DNA of 44,288 bases from Anaerolineae bacterium (lineage in GTDB: Bacteria > Pseudomonadota > Alphaproteobacteria > DSM-16000 > Inquilinaceae): the NCBI GenBank assembly GCA_028285185.1, contig JANQQD010000356.1:1-44288 (forward strand), in the 5' to 3' direction. Below, piece by piece: positions 33,685 through 41,928 of this stretch. The notes under the pieces are model-generated. The model made no database searches. It was not told the DNA's origin and saw only the letters and a list, made by a program, of their open reading frames with translations. Position 1 is the first letter of the stretch; every line of letters begins with the position of its first letter. Position numbers and translations under genes: made by a program.

Positions 33685-34551
33685 TCAGTCGCCGACGAAC
33701 TGCGAGAAATCGTCGATGCCGATCGTCTGATACATGCTGCGGACATAGTCGTAATCCGCGTCCGACACACTGGCGAGGAAGCTGCCGCCCATATACTTCT
33801 GATTGTCCTCACCCTGCAGCACACCGTCCATCAGCAGGTCCTGTTGTTCGATGAAGGCGGTGCGCACTGTTTCCACCACCTCGTCCGGCACCTCCGGATC
33901 GACGACCAGGATGTCGTTCGGCAGGTCGCGGCCCCGGGCCACGACCGTGAAAGCGACGTCCGGGAAGGCTTCACGGATGCGGCGAAGATGGGTGAAGTTC
34001 ATGCCGACAGCGGCGATATCACCACGGATCAGGGCCTCGACGGCCACGTTGCGGCTGATGATCTGCGGCTCGTAATCCTCACCATAGAGCAGGCCGAGAT
34101 CGGCCAGCGCCTGCGCCGGCCCGAGATGCTGCGAGGTGGAGCCGACGGAGCCGAAAGTCACAGTCTCGCCCTGCAACGCGTCCACGCTGCGGTAAGGGCC
34201 GTCCGCAAGGGTCACGATCTGGGCGAAATAGTCGGGACGCTGCCAGCCGATCACGACCTCGGCATCGGTGACCTCGCGGAACACCACATATTCCGCCGGG
34301 CCGGTCAGCACGAAGTCCACCTGGTCGGCCCGCATTGCCTCGACCGCAGCCGTGCGGCTGTTGACCGGCACGAACTCGATCTCCAGCCCCGTGGCCTCGG
34401 CCAGTGCGTCGCGGAACGCGCCGAACTCGCGCTGCAGATCTTCCAGCCCGGCGATGTCGGTCACGGCAAACCGAACCGTCTCCGCCGATGCCGTGGCCGA
34501 CGCGAACAGCGCCGCAGCCGCGGCGATACCGACCATCGCCTTGCTTGCCAT
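33685..34551 (-). CDS. phnD: Phosphate/phosphite/phosphonate periplasmic binding protein
   Basis: A 288-residue periplasmic receptor with a signal peptide (MVGIAAAAALFASATASA). It has the PhnD-type motifs DFVLTGPAEYVVF, VTFGSVGSTSQHLGPAQAL, and DILVVDPEVPDEVVE. Ligands in this family include alkylphosphonates, aminoethylphosphonate and phosphite. GAGGGATC lies upstream of the ATG. It is first in the operon and faces phnM across a 182-nt gap containing a Pho-box-like site. Confidence 0.92.
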   Translation of the reverse strand: MASKAMVGIAAAAALFASATASAETVRFAVTDIAGLEDLQREFGAFRDALAEATGLEIEFVPVNSRTAAVEAMRADQVDFVLTGPAEYVVFREVTDAEVVIGWQRPDYFAQIVTLADGPYRSVDALQGETVTFGSVGSTSQHLGPAQALADLGLLYGEDYEPQIISRNVAVEALIRGDIAAVGMNFTHLRRIREAFPDVAFTVVARGRDLPNDILVVDPEVPDEVVETVRTAFIEQQDLLMDGVLQGEDNQKYMGGSFLASVSDADYDYVRSMYQTIGIDDFSQFVGD

Positions 34552-34632
34552 GTCCAGATCCCTCGTTCGCCAGAAGTGTGGTGCAGCGCGAATGCGCTGA
34601 CCGGATGTTTAGACCTCTCGCGTTGCACTTTC

Positions 34633-34650
34633 GTGATCGCTTTGTGACGT
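34633..34650 (-). promoter_or_regulatory. Pho-box-like site between phnD and phnM
   Basis: The minus strand reads ACGTCAC-AAAG-CGATCAC: two 7-nt direct repeats 11 nt apart, the spacing of PhoB sites (consensus CTGTCAT-n4-CTGTCAC). About four to five of seven positions match in each half. It lies 82 nt upstream of phnD, with a possible -10 TCTAAA at 34613-34608. It could also influence phnM. Confidence 0.5.
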
Positions 34651-34733
34651 TCGTGGTAAGCCGCCTAACAGCTTGCAATCGATGCTGAATCGGCGGCATC
34701 ACTGACGACCGTCAAAATCGGACCAGCATCTCC

Positions 34734-35915
34734 ATGAGCTTGACTATCAAGGGCGGCCGCGTGCTCACCCCAGACGACGACCTGACGCCGGCCAACGTCA
34801 TCCTGGATGGCGATGCGATCGCCGCGGTCGAGAGCGAAGGCATCGGCGAGGACATCGGCCGAACGGTGGATGCAAGCGGCTGCCTGGTGCTGCCCGGCAT
34901 CGTCGACATCCATGGCGATGCCTTCGAACGCCAGATCATGCCGCGGCCCGGTGTCCACTTTCCGCTGGATGTCGCCCTGCATGACACCGACAGGCAGCTC
35001 GTGGCCAACGGCATCACCACGGCGTTCTACGGCGTCACCTTGTCGTGGGAACCCGGGTTTCGTGGAGGTGAGCGGTTTCTTGAGCTGCGTTCGGCCTTCC
35101 GCCGCATCGGGCCTGAACTGTCGTCGGACACGCGCATGCACCTCAGGTTCGAAACGCACAACCTCGATGCGGTGGAGGAGGTCGAAGACTGCCTGACCCA
35201 GGGCGAGATCGGTCTGCTGGCATTCAACGACCACATGACCGAAATCCTAGAAGAACTGGCGGCAGGCGGTCGCGCTGCGGAGGCTTATGCCGATCGCGGC
35301 GGCGTCTCGGTCGATGCTCTGCTGGCGATGGCGCAAGGGGTTGCGGCGCGTGCCGATGAGGTACCTGCAGCGGTCGCCCGGCTGGCTGCAAGTGCCCGGA
35401 CGCAGGGCGTCCGCATGCTGTCGCACGACGACATGACGGCCGAGACACGACGCCTTTACCACGGCCTCGGCTGCAGGATCGCAGAGTTCCCGGTGACGCA
35501 CGAAGCCGCACGCACGGCCAAGGGGCTCGGCGACCACATAGTGATGGGCGCCCCCAACGTGCTGCGCGGCGGCAGCCACAAGCGTATTCTGTCAGCGACC
35601 GATACGATCCGGGCCGGCCTCTGCGATGTGCTGGCGTCCGACTATTACTACCCGGCGCAGTTGCATGCCGCGTTCAGGCTGGCGGCCGACCGGGTGCTGA
35701 CGCTGCCCGCAGCCTGGGCGCTTGTCTCCACCAACGCCGCCGACGCTGCCGGCCTGGACGATCGCGGCCGCATCGCCCCCGGAAAGCGAGCCGATCTGGT
35801 GGTGGTCGATGACAGCAATCCCCGGCTGCCGCGCGTTGCTGCCACCATCGCCGCCGGCGTGGTCCGCTACGCCGCCGGCTTCGGCCCGGAGAGCTGCAGG
35901 CGCAGCGACGCATAG
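34734..35915 (+). CDS. phnM: PhnM-type phosphonate metabolism amidohydrolase
   Basis: A 393-residue metal-dependent hydrolase. In the C-P lyase pathway PhnM removes pyrophosphate from alpha-D-ribose 1-methylphosphonate 5-triphosphate. The sequence has LPGIVDIHGDAFER (metal-binding HxD), LSWEPGFRGG, LSHDDMTAETRRLYHGLGCR, HKRILSATDTIRAGLCDVLA and SDYYYPAQLHA, all typical of PhnM. It is divergent from phnDCE. None of phnG-phnL is visible, so the rest of the pathway lies elsewhere or the enzyme has another role. Its 3' end overlaps the convergent antiporter gene by 49 nt. Confidence 0.92.
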   Translation: MSLTIKGGRVLTPDDDLTPANVILDGDAIAAVESEGIGEDIGRTVDASGCLVLPGIVDIHGDAFERQIMPRPGVHFPLDVALHDTDRQLVANGITTAFYGVTLSWEPGFRGGERFLELRSAFRRIGPELSSDTRMHLRFETHNLDAVEEVEDCLTQGEIGLLAFNDHMTEILEELAAGGRAAEAYADRGGVSVDALLAMAQGVAARADEVPAAVARLAASARTQGVRMLSHDDMTAETRRLYHGLGCRIAEFPVTHEAARTAKGLGDHIVMGAPNVLRGGSHKRILSATDTIRAGLCDVLASDYYYPAQLHAAFRLAADRVLTLPAAWALVSTNAADAAGLDDRGRIAPGKRADLVVVDDSNPRLPRVAATIAAGVVRYAAGFGPESCRRSDA

Positions 35916-37591
35916 TCTTCCAGACGCAACGCATCGACCACGCCGATGGCGTCGGCTTCGGCCACGCCGACGCTCATCGCCACTTCCACGCCCAGTTGCA
36001 GGCTGCCCTCCAGCGTGATCGGCACGGCGTGAGACACACCCTTCGTCAGCATGATGTCGCGGCTCAACAGGTTGGGCACGCGGACATGCATCGACAGCTC
36101 GGGAAAGAAGTTGTGGACCGTGCTGACCACCCGTTCCGCGTCGTGCAGATCCCTGAGCGTCACGACGATCGCACTGGCCGTCGATGCCGAGGCCGCCTTC
36201 AGGATCGACGGGACCTTGACGTCGCCAAGGCGGACCTTATGGCCGCACTGCTTGCCGATAGACACGCGATCGGGACTGACATCGAAGGCGACATAAGGCG
36301 TGCCGGTGCGCTCCAGCACATGGCAGACGATGCGGCCGACCCGCCCGTAGCCGGCGACGATGACGTGGCGGTCGGGAATGTCGCCTGCATCCGGCTGATC
36401 GGCCGGGACCACGTCACCCCGGGCCGCGAGCCGGTTGGCCAGCGCATAGCCCATCTGGGCGATCAGCGGCGTCAGGATCATGGACAGAGAGATGAACAGC
36501 AGCAGCACGGCGAAGAGGAAATTGCCGATAAGGCCGGTCGCGGTCGCCGCGCCGAACAGGACGAAGCCGAATTCACCGCATTGCGGCAACAGGAACGCGA
36601 CGCGTACTGCCGTTGCGCGCGGCAGCCCGAACGCCCAGCCCAGCCCCAGCAGCACAGCCACCTTGATCGCCATGATCAGCAAGACCAGGAGGGAGGCCGT
36701 ACCCGGCTGGTCCAACAGCACGCGGAAATCGATCGACATGCCGACGGAAATGAAGAAGAGGCCGATGAACAGGCCTTTGAACGGCTCGATCGCCGCTTCC
36801 ATCTGAAACCGGTAGGGCGAAGCCGACAAGAGCATGCCCATAAGGAAGGCGCCCAGCGCCATGGACAGGTGCACGAGTTCCATCGCCCAGGCCGCCGCCA
36901 GCACGGCCAGCATAGAGATCATGCCGAACGCCTCCATGTTGCGGCGCCGGGCAGTCTGGGCCAGCGCCCACGGCACGACATAGAGCCCGACGACGACCAC
37001 GCCGGCGATCACGGCACCGACCCCGGCCGCACGCTCCCACAACGGCTGCCCGTCGTCGGCGTCGCCCATCCCCGCCAGCAGCGGCACAAGCGCCAGCAAG
37101 GGCACGATGGCAAGGTCCTGCAGCAGGAGGACGGAGAAGGTGGACCGCCCATGCTCCGTCATCATCTCGCCGCGCTCGTTCAACATCTGCAGCACGAATG
37201 CCGTCGATGAGAGCGCCAGCCCCAGACCGACGATGACCGAGACCTCCACGCTCTGGCCCAGCGCCAGGGTCACGGCCCCAATCACGACCCCGGTCACAAC
37301 GACCTGGGCCGTGCCGAAGCCGAAGACGGACCGCCGCATGGCCCAAAGCTTCCGTGGCTCCATTTCCAAGCCGATGATGAACAGGAACAGGACCACGCCG
37401 ATCTCGGTGAAATGGCGCAGCTTGGCGACTTGGGTCGTCACCTCGAAGCCGAAAGGTCCGACAATGGCCCCGGCTGCCAGAAAGCCGAGCACGCCGCCGA
37501 GGCCGAGGCGCTTGGAGAACGAGACGCAGACCGCCGTTACGGCCAGCACGATCACGGCGGCGAGCAGGAAGTCATAAAGGTCGAGGTCCAT
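35867..37591 (-). CDS. KefB/KefC-type monovalent cation:proton antiporter (CPA2)
   Basis: A 574-residue inner-membrane antiporter. The N-terminal part (about 1-390) has around twelve hydrophobic segments (GVLGFLAAGAIVGPFGFE, VGLGLALSSTAFVLQMLNE, SVGMSIDFRVLL). The C-terminal part is an RCK/TrkA-N domain (HVIVAGYGRVGRIVCHVLER) that binds nucleotide. Members exchange K+ or Na+ for protons; some are gated by glutathione adducts. The start at 37591 is chosen because MDLDLYDFLL begins the first helix; the in-frame ATG at 37672 would add a non-native tail through a terminator. It is unclear which ion it moves. Confidence 0.9.
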   Translation of the reverse strand: MDLDLYDFLLAAVIVLAVTAVCVSFSKRLGLGGVLGFLAAGAIVGPFGFEVTTQVAKLRHFTEIGVVLFLFIIGLEMEPRKLWAMRRSVFGFGTAQVVVTGVVIGAVTLALGQSVEVSVIVGLGLALSSTAFVLQMLNERGEMMTEHGRSTFSVLLLQDLAIVPLLALVPLLAGMGDADDGQPLWERAAGVGAVIAGVVVVGLYVVPWALAQTARRRNMEAFGMISMLAVLAAAWAMELVHLSMALGAFLMGMLLSASPYRFQMEAAIEPFKGLFIGLFFISVGMSIDFRVLLDQPGTASLLVLLIMAIKVAVLLGLGWAFGLPRATAVRVAFLLPQCGEFGFVLFGAATATGLIGNFLFAVLLLFISLSMILTPLIAQMGYALANRLAARGDVVPADQPDAGDIPDRHVIVAGYGRVGRIVCHVLERTGTPYVAFDVSPDRVSIGKQCGHKVRLGDVKVPSILKAASASTASAIVVTLRDLHDAERVVSTVHNFFPELSMHVRVPNLLSRDIMLTKGVSHAVPITLEGSLQLGVEVAMSVGVAEADAIGVVDALRLEDYASLRLQLSGPKPAA

Positions 37592-37615
37592 GTCTCTCCA
37601 GTCCGATCGGCCACG

Positions 37616-37638
37616 AAAAAGGGGCGCCCGAGCCCCTA
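37616..37638 (-). terminator. Intrinsic terminator in the leader of the antiporter gene
   Basis: On the minus strand AGGGGC-TCGGGC-GCCCCT is followed at once by a T-run (TTTT and more, 37620-37616). It lies only about 25 nt before the antiporter ATG. No gene on this strand lies upstream of it before the divergent etfB gene, so it probably attenuates the antiporter transcript. A possible promoter (TTGTAC 37696-37691, CATGAT 37673-37668, 17-nt spacer) lies upstream of it. Confidence 0.6.
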
Positions 37639-37753
37639 GGGGAATTCGACAGCAATCTAAGCGACGGATCATGGCGTCGCGCGCCCTGCGGTACAACCAT
37701 TCCGGTGGCCGCGGTCCCCGTTCCCGGAGTCACACCACCCTGATCCGCCCGCG

Positions 37754-37782
37754 TTGACAGTGCCCCCGGTTCGGCCGACATT
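37754..37782 (+). promoter_or_regulatory. Promoter of etfBA
   Basis: A consensus -35 TTGACA (37754-37759), 17-nt spacer and -10 GACATT (37777-37782) place transcription start near 37789, giving a leader of about 70 nt before etfB. Confidence 0.6.
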
Positions 37783-37858
37783 GCCCATAATCCGAGAGGC
37801 GCCGGCACGAGCGCCGGATGACGTCGCCCAAGGCACGCGAACAGAGGTGATGCGAACG

Positions 37859-38608
37859 ATGAAGGTCCTGGTGCCCGTAAAGCGGGTGATCGACTACAAC
37901 GTAAAGGTCCGCGTTAAGACGGACGGATCGGGCGTCGATCTCACCAACGTCAAGATGTCGATGAACCCCTTCGACGAGATCGCGGTGGAAGAGGCGATCC
38001 GGTTGAAGGAGGGTGGAACGGCGAGCGAGGTGATCGTCGCGTCCATCGGCGTGCAGCAATGCCAGGAAACGATCCGCACCGCGCTGGCCATGGGTGCGGA
38101 CCGCGGCATTCACGTGAAGTCCGATGACGAGCTGCAGCCGCTGGCGGTCGCCAAGATGCTGCAGGCCATCGTGGCGCAGGAAGGCCCGTCGCTGGTGCTG
38201 CTGGGCAAACAGGCGATCGATGATGACGCCAATCAGACGGGCCAGATGCTGGCGGCCCTCTTGGGCTGGCCGCAGGCGACCTTCGCCTCGAAGCTGGCGC
38301 CGGCCGATGGCGCCCTTAACGTGACGCGCGAGGTGGATGGCGGCCTGCAGACGGTATGGGTCAAGCTGCCGGCGATCGTGACCGTTGACTTGCGGCTGAA
38401 CGAGCCGCGCTATGCCAGCCTGCCCAACATCATGAAGGCGAAGAAGAAGCCCATCGCCGCCAGCACGCCGGAAGACCTTGGCGTGAGCGCCGCCCCGCGC
38501 CTGAAGACGCTGGGCGTGGTGGAGCCGCCAAAGCGCCAGGGCGGTGTCAAGGTCGCATCGGTGGAGGAGCTGGTGGACAAGCTGAAGAACGACGCGCGGG
38601 TTATCTAG
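37859..38608 (+). CDS. etfB: Electron transfer flavoprotein beta subunit
   Basis: A 249-residue cytoplasmic subunit, binding AMP, that with EtfA passes electrons from acyl-CoA and other dehydrogenases to ETF-ubiquinone oxidoreductase. It opens [19 protein letters not shown] and has [38 protein letters not shown] and the recognition loop [17 protein letters not shown] lies about 9 nt before the ATG at 37859; the ATG at 37850 overlaps that site. etfA follows after 24 nt. Confidence 0.97.
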   Translation: MKVLVPVKRVIDYNVKVRVKTDGSGVDLTNVKMSMNPFDEIAVEEAIRLKEGGTASEVIVASIGVQQCQETIRTALAMGADRGIHVKSDDELQPLAVAKMLQAIVAQEGPSLVLLGKQAIDDDANQTGQMLAALLGWPQATFASKLAPADGALNVTREVDGGLQTVWVKLPAIVTVDLRLNEPRYASLPNIMKAKKKPIAASTPEDLGVSAAPRLKTLGVVEPPKRQGGVKVASVEELVDKLKNDARVI

Positions 38609-38632
38609 GGAACGCCGGAGAGAGCAATTCAG

Positions 38633-39574
38633 ATGAGCATTCTTGTCATTGCGGAACACGACAACGAGACGCTGAAGCCCGCGACGCTGAACGCCGTCGG
38701 TGCCGCCGCTCAGGTCGGCGGCGACATCCACATCCTGGTGGCAGGAACTGGCTGCAAGCCGGCAGCAGAGGCCGCAAGCCAGGTGGCCGGTGTGGCCAAG
38801 GTTCTGATGGCCGACGCCCCGGCGCTGGATCACCAGATGGCCGAAGTGTTGGCACCACTGGTCGTGGGCCTTGCCACCGGCTACAGCCATGTGATGGCCC
38901 CGGCGACCACCAACGGCAAGAACCTGCTGCCGCGGGTCGGCGCACTGTTGGACGTGCAGCCGATCTCGGACATTTCGGCCGTGGACGCGCCCGATACCTT
39001 CCAGCGCCCGATCTATGCCGGCAATGCCATCGCCACCGTGCAATCAACCGACTCGATCAAAGTGATCACCGTGCGTGCCACAGCCTTCGATGCGGTCGAG
39101 CCGACAGGGTCCAGCGCGCCGATCGAAACGGTTGACGCGCCGGAGGATCCGGGCCTCTCCCGCTTCGTCGGGCAGGAGCTGAGCGACAGCTCGCGGCCCG
39201 AGCTGACCTCGGCTCGTGTCGTCGTCTCCGGCGGCCGCGGCATGGGCAGTGCGGAGGCGTTCAATATCCTCGACGGCCTCGCCGACCATCTGGGGGCTGC
39301 GATCGGCGCCAGCCGCGCGGCGGTGGATGCGGGCTATGTGCCCAACGACTATCAGGTTGGCCAGACCGGCAAGGTGGTGGCGCCGGAGCTCTACGTCGCC
39401 ATCGGCATTTCCGGTGCGATCCAGCACCTGGCGGGGATGAAGGACAGCAAGGTGATCGTCGCCATCAACAAGGACGAAGAGGCACCGATTTTCCAGATCG
39501 CCGATTACGGCCTGGTCGCCGACCTGTTCAAGGCCGTGCCCGAGCTTGAGGCGGAGCTGAAGAAGGCCGGCTGA
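38633..39574 (+). CDS. etfA: Electron transfer flavoprotein alpha subunit
   Basis: A 313-residue FAD-binding partner of EtfB. The C-terminal FAD domain is clear: [40 protein letters not shown] with TGK following, and [20 protein letters not shown] then [10 protein letters not shown]. Length is typical. It is the second gene of the etfBA operon. Confidence 0.97.
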   Translation: MSILVIAEHDNETLKPATLNAVGAAAQVGGDIHILVAGTGCKPAAEAASQVAGVAKVLMADAPALDHQMAEVLAPLVVGLATGYSHVMAPATTNGKNLLPRVGALLDVQPISDISAVDAPDTFQRPIYAGNAIATVQSTDSIKVITVRATAFDAVEPTGSSAPIETVDAPEDPGLSRFVGQELSDSSRPELTSARVVVSGGRGMGSAEAFNILDGLADHLGAAIGASRAAVDAGYVPNDYQVGQTGKVVAPELYVAIGISGAIQHLAGMKDSKVIVAINKDEEAPIFQIADYGLVADLFKAVPELEAELKKAG

Positions 39575-39578
39575 ATCA

Positions 39579-39602
39579 AGGGCCGACAAAGAGCTCGGCC
39601 CT
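39579..39602 (+). other. Hairpin after etfA
   Basis: An 8-bp perfect stem (AGGGCCGA 39579-39586 with TCGGCCCT 39595-39602) lies 4 nt after the etfA stop. No T-run follows directly. It may protect the 3' end of the transcript, with termination further on. Confidence 0.45.
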
Positions 39603-39631
39603 CCCTCCCGCCTCGGCGGCGTCCGCTCGTC

Positions 39632-39684
39632 GTCTAACAGGCGGGTGCCCCGGATTTCATGCCGGGAGAACCAGACTTTTTATT
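39632..39684 (+). terminator. Possible intrinsic terminator between etfA and pyk
   Basis: GTCT (39632-39635) can pair with AGAC (39673-39676) and CCCGG (39649-39653) with CCGGG (39662-39666), and TTTTTATT follows directly at 39677. The stem is imperfect but the T-run right after it in this GC-rich region is suggestive. Confidence 0.45.
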
Positions 39685-39767
39685 GTCGCTGGAGATTTAC
39701 GGGGATCAGCGGTATCTGTTTTCCCTTCACAGTCTAACCGACTGCTGATCCCTTCCTCTGAAGCCGG

Positions 39768-39773
39768 TATACT
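39768..39773 (+). promoter_or_regulatory. -10 element at the start of pyk
   Basis: TATACT ends 7 nt before the pyk ATG, so transcription would begin at or within a base or two of the start codon. No Shine-Dalgarno lies between. A weak -35 may lie near 39745. This suggests a leaderless mRNA. Confidence 0.45.
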
Positions 39774-39780
39774 TCCGCCG

Positions 39781-41196
39781 ATGCGACGCTATCGCCAAAC
39801 CAAGATACTGGCCACACTCGGGCCTGCCACAGCGGACCGCGAGAAGATTGCCGCCCTGTTCGAGGCGGGCGCCGACATCTTCCGCATGAATTTCAGCCAC
39901 GGCACGCATGACGGGCACAAGGCCGTCTATGACGCCATCCGCGAGGTGGAGGCTGAAGCCGGCCGACCCATCGGCGTGCTGGCGGACCTGCAGGGTCCGA
40001 AGCTGCGCCTGGGCAGGTTTGCCGAAGGCAAGGTCTGGCTGGAACCCGGTGCGCCGTTCCGGCTGGACCTGACGGAACAACCCGGCACCGAACGTCGGGC
40101 GCCGCTGCCGCATGCGGAGATTTTCAAAGCGCTCGCGCACGGCTCGGAATTGCTGCTGGACGACGGAAAGGTGCGGCTGCGCGTCGAGTCCTGCGGTCAC
40201 GGCTATGCCGATACGCGCGTGGTGGTCGGCGGCTGGCTGTCCGACCGGAAGGGCGTCAACCTGCCGAATATCCGGCTGGAGATCTCCGCACTGACAGAGA
40301 AGGACCGAAGCGACCTGGCCTTTGCGCTCGACATCGGCGTCGACTGGGTGGCGCTGTCGTTCGTGCAGCGGCCGGAAGACCTGGTCGAGGCGCGCGAGCT
40401 GACGCAACGCCGCGTCGGGCTGATGGCCAAGCTGGAGAAACCGTCCGCGATCGCGCAGCTGGACGAGGTGGTGGCGCAGGCCGATGCCGTCATGGTGGCG
40501 CGCGGCGATCTGGGCGTGGAGATGCAGCCGGAAGACGTGCCGGTGCTGCAGAGCCAGATCGTCGACATCTGCCGCGGCGCCGGCAAGCCGGTGGTGATCG
40601 CCACGCAGATGCTGGACTCCATGGTCCGCTCCCCGACACCGACGCGGGCCGAGGCCTCCGACGTTGCCACCGCCGTCTATCAGGGCGTCGACGCGGTGAT
40701 GCTTTCGGCCGAATCCGCCGTCGGGGATTACCCTGTGCAATCTGTGGCGATGATGGACCGCATCATCAAGCGGGTGCAGCGCGACCCCAAGTTCCGCAGC
40801 GTGATCGACGCCTATACGCCACCGCCACGCGCGATGGAGGCCGACGCCGTAACCACCGGCGCCCGCCAGATGGCCGAGACTCTCTCAGCCGCCCTGATCG
40901 TGACCTATACCAACAGCGGCTCGACCGCCTTCCGTGGCGCCCGCCGGCGGCCGGAGACGCAGCTGCTGGCGCTGACGCCTGACATCCGCACCGCCCGCCG
41001 CATGGCTGTGGTTTGGGGCGTGGAAGCGCTAGTCGTCGACCATTTCGAGAGTTCGGACGAGATGGCCACCGCCGCATCGGAGGTGGCAATTGCCGAGGGC
41101 TTCGCCCGGTCCGGGGACGCAATCGTGATGACGGCAGGCTTCCCCTTGCGCACCTCCGGCACCACCAACGGCCTCAGGATCATCCGCGTGCCGTAG
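39781..41196 (+). CDS. pyk: Pyruvate kinase
   Basis: Glycolytic enzyme making pyruvate and ATP from phosphoenolpyruvate and ADP. 471 residues. Motifs in order: TKILATLGPA, FRMNFSHGTHDGH, VLADLQGPKLRLG, LMAKLEKPSAI (catalytic Lys in the K-x-E region), MVARGDLGVEMQPEDVP, VIATQMLDSM, PTRAEASDVATAVYQGVDAV and MLSAESAVGDYP. The C-terminal allosteric domain ends SGTTNGLRIIRVP. The only reasonable start is 39781; it lacks a ribosome site. It converges on the NnrU-like gene with 12 nt between stops. Confidence 0.97.
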   Translation: MRRYRQTKILATLGPATADREKIAALFEAGADIFRMNFSHGTHDGHKAVYDAIREVEAEAGRPIGVLADLQGPKLRLGRFAEGKVWLEPGAPFRLDLTEQPGTERRAPLPHAEIFKALAHGSELLLDDGKVRLRVESCGHGYADTRVVVGGWLSDRKGVNLPNIRLEISALTEKDRSDLAFALDIGVDWVALSFVQRPEDLVEARELTQRRVGLMAKLEKPSAIAQLDEVVAQADAVMVARGDLGVEMQPEDVPVLQSQIVDICRGAGKPVVIATQMLDSMVRSPTPTRAEASDVATAVYQGVDAVMLSAESAVGDYPVQSVAMMDRIIKRVQRDPKFRSVIDAYTPPPRAMEADAVTTGARQMAETLSAALIVTYTNSGSTAFRGARRRPETQLLALTPDIRTARRMAVVWGVEALVVDHFESSDEMATAASEVAIAEGFARSGDAIVMTAGFPLRTSGTTNGLRIIRVP

Positions 41197-41208
41197 GGAT
41201 GCGGGTGG

Positions 41209-41910
41209 CTAGACCGGCCAGGCGGGCACGCCGAAGGCCCAGGTATGCAGATGGATGATGGCGGCGTAAACGGCGATCACAATCGCCAGACGCCACCACC
41301 CGAATTCCAAGGCAGCACGTCCGAACGACTGGCGGCCACCGACAATGGCAGCAAAGGGAACGTTCGACGTCACCGCGGCGAAGCGCGTGAACGCGTCCGG
41401 TTCGCGCCGACGGTACTTGGCATCGATGGTCATAGATCCCACGACGGCAAGCACGGTGAGGCCGCCGAACATGACCAGTGACGCCGTATCGCCATTCGCC
41501 AGCAGATGCCCAATCCCCCAGAGGCCGACGCCCCACAGGAACGGATTGCGGCTGATGCGCAGGATGCCCTTGACGATGTCATCCCGCTCAAGCGCACCCT
41601 CCGCCCCCGCCATGGTGGGGTTCTTCGTGCTTAGGCCGCCGACCACGAAGGTGAGCGCAATAAACACCAGCACCAGCGCAGCGTACTGGCCACCCGGCCC
41701 GAGCCAATAGACCTCCCGGCCCGGAACCGCGTCGTTGTAGGCGGACGACATCCAGACAATGCTGGCCAATGCCACCACGGAATAGACGATACGGAAGGCT
41801 CGCTCACCCAGCTTCGCCGCAATCGAGCCGCGCACCGTCTTCGACGAAAGCAGAAGATGGCCGCCGACGAAGATGAGCGCGGCGACACAGAGCTGCGTGA
41901 AGGCATCCAT
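41209..41910 (-). CDS. NnrU-family membrane protein
   Basis: A 233-residue protein with about six membrane segments. It fits the NnrU family through ISRNPFLWGVGLWGIGHLLA and DAKYRRREPDAFTRFAAVTS. NnrU was first described beside nitric oxide reduction genes and is related to isoprenylcysteine methyltransferase-like NnrU/MAPEG-type membrane folds; its function is unclear. No nitric oxide genes are seen here. It is last in the run mdaB-GST-DsbA-NnrU, 18 nt after the DsbA-like gene, so it is probably co-transcribed. Confidence 0.85.
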   Translation of the reverse strand: MDAFTQLCVAALIFVGGHLLLSSKTVRGSIAAKLGERAFRIVYSVVALASIVWMSSAYNDAVPGREVYWLGPGGQYAALVLVFIALTFVVGGLSTKNPTMAGAEGALERDDIVKGILRISRNPFLWGVGLWGIGHLLANGDTASLVMFGGLTVLAVVGSMTIDAKYRRREPDAFTRFAAVTSNVPFAAIVGGRQSFGRAALEFGWWRLAIVIAVYAAIIHLHTWAFGVPAWPV

Positions 41911-41928
41911 AGGCGCTCAGATACTCCG

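Noticed and set aside
37730..39043. A 437-codon open frame on the minus strand opposite etfBA
   Set aside because: The plus strand encodes unmistakable EtfB and EtfA. The minus frame has no motif and crosses the etfB promoter.
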